Source: Christensenellaceae bacterium
GTDB lineage: Bacteria; Bacillota; Clostridia; Christensenellales; Borkfalkiaceae
Direction: 5' to 3'
NCBI GenBank assembly: GCA_016295005.1
Contig: JAEDMA010000036.1
Span: 1-12,212 of the forward strand
Length of the DNA: 12,212 bases
Translations under genes and position numbers: made by a program
Part shown: positions 1 to 7,876 of the stretch, piece by piece
Numbering within the stretch: the first letter of the stretch is position 1
How the letters are laid out: the number at the start of each line of letters is the position of its first letter
The notes under the pieces: generated by a model
The model's input: the letters and a program-made list of their open reading frames with translations, nothing else
The model's database searches: none
Told to the model about the DNA's origin: nothing

Positions 1-1
1 T

Positions 2-391
2 GACCTTCAGACGGAGCATGAGCGCTATCTTACGGAAGAAGTGTTCAAAAAACCGGTGTTCTTAACCGACTATCCCAAGGGAATAAAGGCTTTCTACATG
101 CGTCTTAACGACGACGGAAAAACGGTTGCCGCAAGCGACCTTTTAGTCCCCGGAATCGGCGAACTCATCGGCGGAAGCCAGAGGGAAGAAAGAATAGACC
201 TTTTAAGAAAGAGAATGGCGGAATGCGGCTTAAAAGAAGACGAATATAAAGCCTATCTCGATATAAGAAAATACGGCGGCGTTACCCATTCGGGGTTCGG
301 TCTGGGATTCGAACGTCTGGTTATGTATCTTACGGGTATCGGCAATATAAGAGACGTTCTTCCTTTCCCGAGAACGGTAGGAAATCTGTAA
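2..391 (+). CDS. asnS: Asparaginyl-tRNA synthetase, C-terminal part (5' end outside window)
   Basis: Asparagine-tRNA ligase charges tRNA-Asn with asparagine using ATP in the cytoplasm. Only the last 129 residues are present; the reading frame is open from base 2, so the gene enters from upstream, and the GTG at 41 is an internal valine and not the start. The visible part is the end of the class II catalytic domain. It has the AsnRS-type segments TDYPKGIKAFYMR, LLVPGIGELIGGSQREER and the motif 3 region GFGLGFERLVMYLTG, with the motif 3 arginine present, and ends in the family-typical IRDVLPFPRT. The GIGELIGGSQREER stretch, with no AspRS-like insertion, supports AsnRS over AspRS or LysRS. rnc begins 18 bases after the stop, so co-transcription with rnc is likely. 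In many Bacillota acpP is found here instead. Confidence 0.95.
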   Translation, partial: DLQTEHERYLTEEVFKKPVFLTDYPKGIKAFYMRLNDDGKTVAASDLLVPGIGELIGGSQREERIDLLRKRMAECGLKEDEYKAYLDIRKYGGVTHSGFGLGFERLVMYLTGIGNIRDVLPFPRTVGNL

Positions 392-409
392 GGTACGGGA
401 AAGAGTATA

Positions 410-1114
410 ATGATATTCGATATAGAAGGGGTACAGAGCAAAATCGGGTACGCGTTTCGTGACGTAATGCTTTTAAGGAAGTGTTTCACTCACTCGTCTT
501 ACGCGTACGAACACGGCGGCGACGATAACGAACTGCTGGAATTTTTCGGCGACGCGATAATAGAATTCGTAACCACAGAGTACCTATTTAAAAACGCGTC
601 GGGCGACGAGGGGAAACTTACCGAAGAAAGAAAAGAACTGGTTTCTAAAGAACCGCTTTTAAGGTCGGTAAAAAAGTTGGGTCTTACCGATTACGTTCTG
701 CTCGGAAAAGGGATAGACAGAACGCATACCGATGAAAAACTTTTTTCCAGCGTGTACGAATCTTTGGTTGCGGGAATTTACATAGACGGCGGATTAAAAG
801 AAGCCAAAAGGTTTATTGCCGACACCATAATAAAAGATTACGAAGCCGATAAAAAGAAAAAGGAAAAGAAAAAGCCGAACGCCGATTATAAAAGCGAATA
901 TCAGGAATACGTACAAAAATATAAATTAGGAAGCGTTTCGTACGAAACGCTGTGGAAAAAAGGTCCCGATCACTTACCCGAATTCCGCGTGGCGGCGCTT
1001 CTTAACGGAGCGAAAACGGCGGAAGGAACGGGACCGAATAAAAAAGCCGCGGAAAGAGAAGCGGCTAAAAAAGCGTTAGACAAATTAAAAAAACAGGGCG
1101 GTAACAAACATTGA
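410..1114 (+). CDS. rnc: Ribonuclease III
   Basis: RNase III cleaves double-stranded RNA, chiefly in rRNA precursor processing and mRNA turnover, as a Mg-dependent homodimer. The protein is 234 aa, the normal length. The nuclease domain (about 1-145) carries the signature ELLEFFGD at 41-48, giving E41, E44 and D48. The second active-site segment is LFSSVYESLVAGIYIDGG (111-128), with E117 in place. The aspartate normally three residues before that glutamate (D114 in E. coli, in the pattern DxxE) is serine 114 here, which is unusual. A lysine-rich linker (about 148-155) leads to a complete dsRNA-binding domain (about 159-228) with GPDHLPEF, GTGPNKKAAEREAAKKAL. The start follows a GGGAAAG sequence. 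Its stop overlaps the TTG start of smc, as expected for a coupled rnc-smc pair. Identity is secure; full catalytic activity is less certain because of S114. Confidence 0.96.
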   Translation: MIFDIEGVQSKIGYAFRDVMLLRKCFTHSSYAYEHGGDDNELLEFFGDAIIEFVTTEYLFKNASGDEGKLTEERKELVSKEPLLRSVKKLGLTDYVLLGKGIDRTHTDEKLFSSVYESLVAGIYIDGGLKEAKRFIADTIIKDYEADKKKKEKKKPNADYKSEYQEYVQKYKLGSVSYETLWKKGPDHLPEFRVAALLNGAKTAEGTGPNKKAAEREAAKKALDKLKKQGGNKH

Positions 1115-4100
1115 ATTTCGAAAAAGTCGAATTATACGGATTTAAATCTTTTGCGGATAAAGCCGAAATTAAGTTCGGTAACGGAATAACGGCGATAGTC
1201 GGGCCGAACGGGTGCGGAAAAAGCAACGTCGCAGACGCCATTCGCTGGGTTTTAGGCGAACAGTCCGCAAAGAGCCTGCGCGGTTCGAGCATGCAGGACG
1301 TCATATTTTCGGGTACGCAGAACAGGAAATCTCTTTCTTATTGCGAAGTGTCGCTGTTTTTCGATAATTCCAACAAAATATTCAGCCTTGACTATAACGA
1401 AGTAATCATAACGAGAAAACTTTTCAGATCGGGCGAAAGCGAATACTACATAAATAAGCAGCCTGCAAGACTTAAAGACATTGTGGACCTGCTTCACGAA
1501 TGCGGTATCGGTAAAGAAGGTTATACCATAATCGGACAGGGTAAAGTAGAAGAAATAATGTCTGCGAAACCCGAAGACAGAAGAGCCATTTTCGAAGAAG
1601 CGACGGGTATTGCCAAATTCAAAACGAGAAAGAACGAATCGCAAAGAAAACTCGACAGAACGCACGAAAATCTCGTAAGATATTCGGACATTCTTTCGGA
1701 AATAGAAAATCAGCTGGCGCCTCTTTCAAGACAAGCGGAAAAAGCCAAAGAATTCAACGAACTTTCCGAACAGTTAAAGTATCACGAACTCAACACCTAC
1801 GTCGCCAAAGCCGAAGGGGTTGAAAGCGCGAAAGCCAAAATTAACACGAGAATAAAAGGTATCGAAGAGCAGGGCGCTCTCCGTATGGACCAACTTTCCG
1901 CCGCGCAGAAAGATTACGACAAAATCTTTTCCGATATAGAAGAAGCCGACAGAGAAATAAAAAAGTTGAACGACGAACTGCTCGTTAAAAGGGTAGATAT
2001 GGAAAAATCGTCGGGCGCAAGGCAACTTTACGAACAGAAAATATCTTACGTTTTAAGTCAGATAGAAAGAGCGGAAAAGGAAATAGAAGAAAACCGCAAA
2101 AACGTTAAAATCTGTTCGGACACCATAAAAGAAAACAACGAATCGCTTTCTTCGGATAAAAAAGAATTGAGCAAAATAACTTCCGAATGGGAAGAAAAAA
2201 ACAAAAAATTATTGTCTTTAAGCGAAAAAATATCTCTCGGCGAAGAAATCGCTTCGGCAAATCAGAGAAAAGTTATCGAATCGATAGAATCTTTGTCCGA
2301 CGTTAAAGTCAACAAAGGAACTATGTCCATAGAACTCAGTAATTTATCCGAAAAACTTGCCGAACTCAACGCCAAACTCGACGAACTTTCCGTTAAACGC
2401 GATAAAATTTTCCACGATAAAGAAAGAATAGACAAAAATATTGATTCTTTGGACAGATCCGTTTACGAACTTAAAAACGGTATAGGGGAAAAGGAAAACG
2501 AAGTTCGTCTCGAAAACGAAGAAGTCGCTGAAATCGACAACAAAATTTTCACGTTGAACTCGGTTATCACCACGCTTATTACGAGAGATAACTTCTATAA
2601 AGGATTAAAAGAGAGTTACGAAGGATATATGCCGTCGGTAAAACTTTTGCTTAACAAAGCCAAAACGGACGGCGAACTTAAAAAGAGAATAAAAGGCGTA
2701 GTCGCGGAGATAATAAAGAGCGACAAAAAGTACGATATAGCGCTCGAAACGGCGCTTGCTTCCGCCGCGCAGAACATCGTTACGGCGACTACCGACGACG
2801 CTAAATACTTAATAGAATATCTTAAAAGAAACGGCTTCGGCAGGGTAACCTTTTTGCCTATAACTTCGGTTAAACCGAGAACGACGAGAACAGAACTTTC
2901 CGCGGCGTTAAGAGAACGCGGGGCGTTAGGAGAGGCGAGCAGGCTCGTAACCTTTAACCGTGAATACGAAAACGTAATCTCGGGGCTTTTAGGCAACACC
3001 TTGATAGTCGATACGCTCGAAAACGCCAAAAACATAGCGGATAAATACCGTTTCTGTTTTAAAATAGTTACTTTGGAAGGCGACGTTTTCGAAACGCGCG
3101 GCTCGATAACCGGAGGTTCGAGAAGACAGGGCAGCGAAGGCCTTTTATCCAACGACAGAAAGATAGAAGACAACGCCGAAACGTTGAAAGCCAAACGCGC
3201 CGAAATGGACGCGTTAAAAGAATCCAAAAAGGCGGAAGAAGTTAAGCGCGATAAGGCGTTGGACGATTTGTCCCTTTATAACGAACAGTATAACGCAAAA
3301 CGTCAGGAAATCGTTCTTGAAAGAGAAAAACAGGCGGTTGCGGAAACTTCCTTATCGGAACTCGGTCAGGAAATGGAAAGAACTTCCGAACTTATCGAAG
3401 ACGTAAACAAACGTATCCGGAAACTCGACGAAAACTATAAAACCGTTCAGTCGGGCGGCAAAAAACTCGAAGAAGACAAGGAGAGCGCGGAAAGCATAGC
3501 AGACAAACACCTTGCGGAATTCGAAAAACTTAAAAAAGAAAGAGATTCTCTTTCCGAAGAGAACACTCTTTTGCAGATAAAAATCACCGAGTTAAAGAGT
3601 AAAATATCGACTTCGGAAAGCGAAAACGCAAGACTTTCGCTCGCAAAATCGGAATCGGAAGAAACTATTGCAAGACTATCTAAGAGTAACGACGGCGCGA
3701 GAGATATAATCGAAGAGTTAAAACGCGAAGAAGAAAAAATCGCGCTGACCAAAGAAGAACAAGACTATATTAACGGAATCCGCGAAAAGATAGAGTCTAT
3801 CGAAAACGGCAAAACGGGTCTTAAAGACCAACTCACAAAAAACGATGCGTTAAGAAAGGAATTGTCGGCGGAAATTTCCGAACTTACCGAGAAAAAACAC
3901 GAAGAAGATATAAAACTTACCAAAATAGATACCGATCTCGAATACTTGCAGCAAAGTATCTGGGAAGATTATCAGGAAACTTACGAAACGGCGGTAAAGG
4001 TAAAAGAGGAAAATTACGACGTAAACTTCGGCGAATCGGAAATTACGAGAATCCGCAAAAAACGTTCGTCTCTGGGGGCGATAAACGCCACAGCAATCGA

Positions 4101-4707
4101 CGACTATAAAACGATGAAAGAGCGTTTCGACGAGATGACCGTTCAGAAAGAAGACCTTGAAAAAGCCGAAGCAGATTTAAAAGAAGCCATCGAAAAGATT
4201 AAAGGCGAAATGATAACGCAGTTCGACGAAGGGTTTACAAAAATCAACGAAAACTTCCAGAGGATTTTCAAGGAACTTTTCGGCGGCGGCAGAGCGATGC
4301 TCGAACTCGACTATTCGGAAGTGGACGACAAACTCGAAGCGGGCGTAGAAATAATCGCCGAACCTCCGGGAAAGAAACTGCAAAAACTTTCGCTTTTGTC
4401 GGGCGGCGAAAAAGCGCTTACCGCAATCGCCATTCTATTCTCGATATTGCGTTTAAGACCTATGCCGTTTTGCGTGCTTGACGAAATAGAAGCGGCGTTG
4501 GACGAAGCCAACGTAGACAGATTCGCAAGGTATTTGCAAAAATTCTCGGAAGAAACGCAGTTTATCGTCATAACGCACAGAAAACCGACTATGGAACTTG
4601 CCGACGCTCTGTTCGGCGTAACCATGCAGGAAAAGGGCGTTTCCAAGACGGTATCCGTTAAACTTTCCGACGTTGCCGATATAGAAAGCGGCAATATGGT
4701 CGGCTGA
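1111..4707 (+). CDS. smc: Chromosome segregation ATPase SMC
   Basis: SMC forms the ring-shaped bacterial condensin with ScpA and ScpB and compacts and separates newly replicated chromosomes. The protein is 1198 aa, the full family length. In order it has an N-terminal ABC head with Walker A GPNGCGKSN (31-39), a long coiled coil rich in E, K and D, a hinge at about 505-670 ending near GSITGGS, a second coiled coil, and a C-terminal head. That head has the ABC signature LSGGEKALT (1096-1104), Walker B PFCVLDE with D1124 and E1125, and ITHRKPTM further on. The start is TTG; the N terminus MNFEKVELYGFKSFADK aligns with the usual start of the family, so no earlier start is needed. The TTG overlaps the rnc stop as TTGA, and the purine-rich GGGCGGT upstream is a weak ribosome site, so expression probably relies on coupling to rnc. 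scpA and scpB are not in the window. Confidence 0.98.
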   Translation: MNFEKVELYGFKSFADKAEIKFGNGITAIVGPNGCGKSNVADAIRWVLGEQSAKSLRGSSMQDVIFSGTQNRKSLSYCEVSLFFDNSNKIFSLDYNEVIITRKLFRSGESEYYINKQPARLKDIVDLLHECGIGKEGYTIIGQGKVEEIMSAKPEDRRAIFEEATGIAKFKTRKNESQRKLDRTHENLVRYSDILSEIENQLAPLSRQAEKAKEFNELSEQLKYHELNTYVAKAEGVESAKAKINTRIKGIEEQGALRMDQLSAAQKDYDKIFSDIEEADREIKKLNDELLVKRVDMEKSSGARQLYEQKISYVLSQIERAEKEIEENRKNVKICSDTIKENNESLSSDKKELSKITSEWEEKNKKLLSLSEKISLGEEIASANQRKVIESIESLSDVKVNKGTMSIELSNLSEKLAELNAKLDELSVKRDKIFHDKERIDKNIDSLDRSVYELKNGIGEKENEVRLENEEVAEIDNKIFTLNSVITTLITRDNFYKGLKESYEGYMPSVKLLLNKAKTDGELKKRIKGVVAEIIKSDKKYDIALETALASAAQNIVTATTDDAKYLIEYLKRNGFGRVTFLPITSVKPRTTRTELSAALRERGALGEASRLVTFNREYENVISGLLGNTLIVDTLENAKNIADKYRFCFKIVTLEGDVFETRGSITGGSRRQGSEGLLSNDRKIEDNAETLKAKRAEMDALKESKKAEEVKRDKALDDLSLYNEQYNAKRQEIVLEREKQAVAETSLSELGQEMERTSELIEDVNKRIRKLDENYKTVQSGGKKLEEDKESAESIADKHLAEFEKLKKERDSLSEENTLLQIKITELKSKISTSESENARLSLAKSESEETIARLSKSNDGARDIIEELKREEEKIALTKEEQDYINGIREKIESIENGKTGLKDQLTKNDALRKELSAEISELTEKKHEEDIKLTKIDTDLEYLQQSIWEDYQETYETAVKVKEENYDVNFGESEITRIRKKRSSLGAINATAIDDYKTMKERFDEMTVQKEDLEKAEADLKEAIEKIKGEMITQFDEGFTKINENFQRIFKELFGGGRAMLELDYSEVDDKLEAGVEIIAEPPGKKLQKLSLLSGGEKALTAIAILFSILRLRPMPFCVLDEIEAALDEANVDRFARYLQKFSEETQFIVITHRKPTMELADALFGVTMQEKGVSKTVSVKLSDVADIESGNMVG

Positions 4708-4725
4708 TTCAAATAAGGAAAATAT

Positions 4726-5622
4726 ATGGGATTTTTCAGTAAAATAAAAGAAGTTCTATCCAAAACGAGAAACGGTATAAGCAAAAAACTCGCCGAACTT
4801 TTTTCTTCCAATAAATTAGGCGACGAATTTTACGAAAGCCTTGAAGACGTGCTTATATCTTCCGACGTGTCCGTCGATACTGCGGTGGAGATCGTGGAAG
4901 AAATAAGAGAACGCGCAAAAAAGGAAAGATTAAAAGATAAAGACTATGTTACTTCTTTGTTAAAAGAAGAACTTTTCGACACCTTAAACTACGCCGACGC
5001 CAAAGAAATCAGATACCCCGCGGTTATTATGGTAGTAGGGGTAAACGGCGTTGGTAAAACCACGTCTATCGGAAAACTTGCCGCAAAGTTTGCTAAAGAA
5101 GGTAAATCGGTCACCGTTGCCGCGGGCGATACGTTCAGGGCGGCGGCTTCCGACCAACTTTCCGTCTGGGCGGACAGGGCAAACGTAAGAATAATAAAAC
5201 ACGCCGAAGGCGCGGACGCTTCCGCGGTTGTTTACGACGCGATAGCGTCTTGTAAAGCGAGAAATACCAACGTTTTGATTATCGATACGGCGGGCAGACT
5301 TCACGTTAAAAGCAACCTTATGGAAGAACTCAAAAAAATGGACAGAACGGTTAAACGCGAATATCCCGACGCCAACTATTATAAACTTATCGTTCTCGAC
5401 GCGACCACGGGGCAGAACGCCAAGTCGCAGACGGAAGTCTTTAACGACGAAATCGGGCTTGACGGCATAATTTTAACCAAACTCGACGGAACTGCAAAAG
5501 GCGGTTTTATAGTTTCCCTTTCTTACGAAACGGAAATACCCGTTCTGTACGTCGGTACGGGCGAAAAAATCGACGATATAGAAGACTTCGACGCAAAAGA
5601 CTATATAGACAACTTATTTTAA
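4726..5622 (+). CDS. ftsY: Signal recognition particle receptor FtsY
   Basis: FtsY is the membrane-associated GTPase that docks the Ffh-RNA signal recognition particle carrying ribosomes to the translocon. The 298-aa protein is a compact form: it starts almost directly with the N domain and lacks the long acidic A domain of E. coli FtsY; the first residues MGFFSKIKEVL form a likely amphipathic membrane-binding helix. The G domain has G1 GVNGVGKTT (105-113), the SRP-GTPase motif DTFRAAA (135-141), G3 DTAGR (187-191), G4 TKLD (251-254) and the closing GTGEKIDDIEDFDA. The C terminus DYIDNLF matches the family end. The gene starts 18 bases after smc, behind AAGGA. FtsY is told apart from Ffh by the absence of an M domain and by the GEKIDD motif. 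The order rnc-smc-ftsY is common in Bacillota. Confidence 0.97.
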   Translation: MGFFSKIKEVLSKTRNGISKKLAELFSSNKLGDEFYESLEDVLISSDVSVDTAVEIVEEIRERAKKERLKDKDYVTSLLKEELFDTLNYADAKEIRYPAVIMVVGVNGVGKTTSIGKLAAKFAKEGKSVTVAAGDTFRAAASDQLSVWADRANVRIIKHAEGADASAVVYDAIASCKARNTNVLIIDTAGRLHVKSNLMEELKKMDRTVKREYPDANYYKLIVLDATTGQNAKSQTEVFNDEIGLDGIILTKLDGTAKGGFIVSLSYETEIPVLYVGTGEKIDDIEDFDAKDYIDNLF

Positions 5623-5642
5623 CGGAATTTACTTAAAAAATT

Positions 5643-6131
5643 ATGAAAAAAATTATAAAATTCATTGCGGCGGCATTAACCGTCGTAACGGCGGCGGTTG
5701 CGTTTGCCGCGTGTACGGGTACGCCGACGACTTTTACCAAAGGCGAAGTTTCCGTAACTTTAGACAGTTTTTACAGAGAACAGGATAGCGAATCGGTTTA
5801 CTTTTATTATCAGAGCGTTTTAGGCGGCGAATTCTGCGTTTGCAGTAAAGACGGCTTCGATAAAATAAACCAAGAAAAAACGCTTGCCGAATACGCCGAC
5901 GCCGTGAAAACCGCAAACGAAGAGGAAACGGAAGTTTCGGAAAGAAACGGCTATCTTTATTTTGTTACAGATATCGGCAATCTGTTTGTGATTACCGCAA
6001 TGTATAAGTCGGAACAGGCTTTTTACACTATGAATTTCGGGTGCGCGAAAAAGGATAAAAAAGATAAAGAGAAAATACTGTTTTCCCACGCCGATTCGGT
6101 GAGGTTTTCCGCTGATTCGGAAAATGCGTGA
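5643..6131 (+). CDS. Hypothetical secreted protein, probable lipoprotein
   Basis: I do not recognise this 162-aa protein. It begins with a clear export signal: MKKIIKFIAA has a charged start, followed by a hydrophobic run to about residue 23. Cysteine 24 follows in the context AFAAC, which resembles a lipobox but has F at -3 where L, V or I is usual, so lipid attachment is likely but not certain. The mature part is small and soluble, rich in charged and aromatic residues, with VYFYYQS and GYLYFVTDIGNLFVITAMYKSEQAFYTMNFGC segments that suggest a beta-sheet fold. Two further cysteines lie at VCS and FGC, and a lysine-rich KKDKKDKEK stretch lies near the end. It sits 20 bases after ftsY and has no strong ribosome site. 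It is not part of the usual smc-ftsY-ffh block, so it looks like a lineage-specific insertion. No function is proposed. Confidence 0.8.
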   Translation: MKKIIKFIAAALTVVTAAVAFAACTGTPTTFTKGEVSVTLDSFYREQDSESVYFYYQSVLGGEFCVCSKDGFDKINQEKTLAEYADAVKTANEEETEVSERNGYLYFVTDIGNLFVITAMYKSEQAFYTMNFGCAKKDKKDKEKILFSHADSVRFSADSENA

Positions 6132-6168
6132 AAAAACGATTTCCGTTAATCGGGAAAATGCGTGAAAA
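6119..6168 (+). repeat. Short direct repeat upstream of the ylxM promoter
   Basis: The 16-base word GGAAAATGCGTGAAAA occurs at 6119-6134 and again at 6153-6168, an offset of 34 bases, with similar flanks (GATTCGG and TAATCGG). The first copy spans the stop codon of the upstream gene; the second ends just before the -35 box at 6172. It could be a paired operator, or the remains of a small local duplication of the gene's end. The sequence does not decide between these. Confidence 0.6.
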
Positions 6169-6171
6169 CAG

Positions 6172-6200
6172 TTGACAAGACGGGCTATATAATATATAAT
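6172..6200 (+). promoter_or_regulatory. Consensus sigma-A-type promoter for ylxM-ffh
   Basis: TTGACA at 6172-6177 and TATAAT at 6195-6200 are both perfect matches to the housekeeping boxes, with the ideal 17-base spacer. The expected start of transcription is about 6206-6208. It lies between a gene end (6131) and the ylxM start (6242), in the right direction. This separates ylxM-ffh transcription from the rnc-smc-ftsY part. Confidence 0.85.
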
Positions 6201-6204
6201 TCAC

Positions 6205-6230
6205 AGCGTAAGGCAGTTTTGCTTTACGCT
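6205..6230 (+). promoter_or_regulatory. Hairpin at the start of the ylxM transcript
   Basis: AGCGTAAGGCA (6205-6215) pairs with TGCTTTACGCT (6220-6230) over 11 base pairs with one G-U pair and a 4-base loop. It is followed by the T-rich TTTCGTTTGTT and then by the ylxM ATG at 6242. The predicted transcription start (about 6207) falls inside the left arm. For transcripts coming from upstream this could act as a terminator. For transcripts from the local promoter it would be a 5'-end stem that shields the mRNA or affects ylxM translation. No Shine-Dalgarno sequence is visible between the stem and the ATG. Confidence 0.65.
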
Positions 6231-6241
6231 TTTCGTTTGTT

Positions 6242-6535
6242 ATGGAAGAAGATATATATTATATAAGATTGTTCGATATATATAAAGGTTTGCTCACCGA
6301 TAAGCAGAGAGAACTTTTTTCTTCTCACTATAATTTCGACTTGTCGCTGTCCGAGATAGCGGAGTCGGAAGGGGTAACCAGACAAAGCATATACGACGCC
6401 GTAACGAAAGTAAAACAAAAGCTTTCCGAATACGAAACCGCGTTGAAGATATTAGAAAAGAACGAAAAACTTATATCTCTTGCGGAACAATCGGATAAGG
6501 TTACGGCAAAACGTATTTACGATATTTTAGGGTAA
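6242..6535 (+). CDS. ylxM: YlxM family DNA-binding protein, SRP-associated
   Basis: YlxM (UPF0122) is a small helix-turn-helix protein encoded next to ffh in Gram-positive bacteria. In streptococci it has been linked to the signal recognition particle pathway; its exact role is not settled. The 97-aa protein has the family pattern: IRLFDIYKGLLTDKQRELFSSHYNFDLSLSEIAESEGVTRQSIYDAVTKVKQKL, with the helix-turn-helix at about 36-55, like the sigma-70 region 4 type fold. The length is normal. The ATG matches the usual start of the family. There is no clear ribosome binding site; the ATG lies 12 bases after a stable hairpin. It ends three bases before ffh, so the two genes are almost certainly one transcript. 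Confidence 0.92.
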   Translation: MEEDIYYIRLFDIYKGLLTDKQRELFSSHYNFDLSLSEIAESEGVTRQSIYDAVTKVKQKLSEYETALKILEKNEKLISLAEQSDKVTAKRIYDILG

Positions 6536-6538
6536 AAA

Positions 6539-7852
6539 ATGGCTTTATTTTCCGGATTGTCCGAAAAACTTAATCATATTTTTTCCAAACTCGCTCATAA
6601 AGGCAGGCTTACCGAACTGGAAATAAAAACCGCGATGAGGGAAATCCGTATCGCGCTTTTGGAAGCCGACGTCAATATAAGCGTCGTAAAGGACTTTGTC
6701 GCGAAAGTTTCGGAGCGCGCCGTAGGGCAGGAAATACTTAAAAGTCTAACCCCCGCGCAACAAGTTATAAAGATTGTAAACGAAGAGCTTATCTCTTTAA
6801 TGGGTTCAACGAATTCCAGGCTTGCCGTTTCGCCCGATCCGCCGACTATAATAATGATGTCGGGGCTTCAGGGCGCGGGGAAAACCACGCTCGTCGGAAA
6901 ACTTGCGGTGCACTTGAAAAAACAAGGCAAAAAACCTTTGCTCGTCGCGTGCGACGTGTACCGTCCCGCGGCTATAAATCAACTTAAAGTCGTCGGCAAA
7001 AACGTCGACGCGGAAGTTTTCGAAAAAGGGCAGGGCAATCCCGTTAAAATCGCCGAAGAAAGCGTTAAATACGCAAAATCTTACGGGTTCGACACGGTGA
7101 TTATCGATACCGCCGGCAGACTTCAGATAGACGAAAAGTTGATGAAAGAACTCGAAGACGTAAAGGCTGCCGTTCATCCCGACGAAATTCTGCTCGTCGT
7201 CGATTCCATGACGGGTCAGGTTGCAGTCGAAGTCGCGGATACGTTCAATAAACGTCTCGAAGTAACGGGGCTCGTGCTTACCAAACTCGACGGCGATACA
7301 AGGGGCGGCGCCGCGCTTTCTATGAGAGCGGTTACGGGCAAACCCATAAAATTCTGTTCGGTCGGCGAAAAACCGAGCGATTTAGAACCTTTCTATCCCG
7401 ACAGAATGGCTAACCGCATACTCGGAATGGGCGACGTGCTTTCGCTTATCGAAAAGGCGCAGGAAGCCGTCAGCGAAGAGGACGCGAAAAAACTCGAAAA
7501 GAAACTGAGAGAAAACTCTTTCACGTTAGACGATTATCTTATGCAGTTCGACGCGATGAAAAAAATGGGCGGAATAAAGAACGTTCTTTCCATGTTGCCG
7601 GGCATGAGCAATAAGGTAAAGATAAACGACGGGGATATCGACGAAAAGAAACTTCTTTCGATGAAAGCGATAATTCAGTCGATGACCAAAAAAGAACGCG
7701 ATAATCCGTCGATAATAAATTTTTCGAGAAAGACGAGAATCGCGAACGGGTCGGGAACGAGCGTTCAGGAAGTAAACAAACTTCTTAAACAGTTCGAACA
7801 GACCAAGCAAATGATGAAACAAATGAAAAACAATAAAATGTTTAAATTTTAA
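6539..7852 (+). CDS. ffh: Signal recognition particle protein Ffh
   Basis: Ffh binds the SRP RNA and the signal sequences of nascent membrane and secreted proteins and delivers the ribosome to FtsY. The 437-aa protein has the N domain (1-88 or so), then the G domain with G1 GLQGAGKTT (109-117), DVYRPAA (139-145), G3 DTAGR (190-194) and G4 TKLDGD (248-253). The methionine-rich M domain starts at about 325. It includes the finger-loop segment LPGM (353-356), the RNA-binding stretch SRKTRIANGSGTSVQEVN (396-413), and a Met-rich tail QMMKQMKNNKMF. All expected elements are intact. The start follows TTTAGGGT, three bases after ylxM. The SRP RNA gene is not seen in the window. With ftsY about 900 bases upstream, both SRP GTPases are encoded in the same neighbourhood. 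Confidence 0.98.
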   Translation: MALFSGLSEKLNHIFSKLAHKGRLTELEIKTAMREIRIALLEADVNISVVKDFVAKVSERAVGQEILKSLTPAQQVIKIVNEELISLMGSTNSRLAVSPDPPTIIMMSGLQGAGKTTLVGKLAVHLKKQGKKPLLVACDVYRPAAINQLKVVGKNVDAEVFEKGQGNPVKIAEESVKYAKSYGFDTVIIDTAGRLQIDEKLMKELEDVKAAVHPDEILLVVDSMTGQVAVEVADTFNKRLEVTGLVLTKLDGDTRGGAALSMRAVTGKPIKFCSVGEKPSDLEPFYPDRMANRILGMGDVLSLIEKAQEAVSEEDAKKLEKKLRENSFTLDDYLMQFDAMKKMGGIKNVLSMLPGMSNKVKINDGDIDEKKLLSMKAIIQSMTKKERDNPSIINFSRKTRIANGSGTSVQEVNKLLKQFEQTKQMMKQMKNNKMFKF

Positions 7853-7876
7853 TAAATATTCAAGGAGATAAAAACA

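Noticed and set aside
41..391. GTG at 41 as the start of a separate short gene
   Set aside because: The frame stays open to the window edge and the upstream residues DLQTEHERYLTEEVF continue the AsnRS sequence.
2616..3227. 203-codon open frame on the minus strand inside smc
   Set aside because: It lies opposite intact, family-typical SMC hinge sequence, has a low-complexity serine and leucine-rich product, and is a by-product of biased codon use on the + strand.
4311..4811. 166-codon open frame on the minus strand over the smc-ftsY junction
   Set aside because: It is opposite the conserved SMC C-terminal head and the FtsY start, with no motif or ribosome site.
6137..6152. Terminator CGATT/AATCG after the putative lipoprotein gene
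   Set aside because: The stem is only 5 bp and is not followed by a T tract; the hairpin at 6205-6230 is a better candidate.
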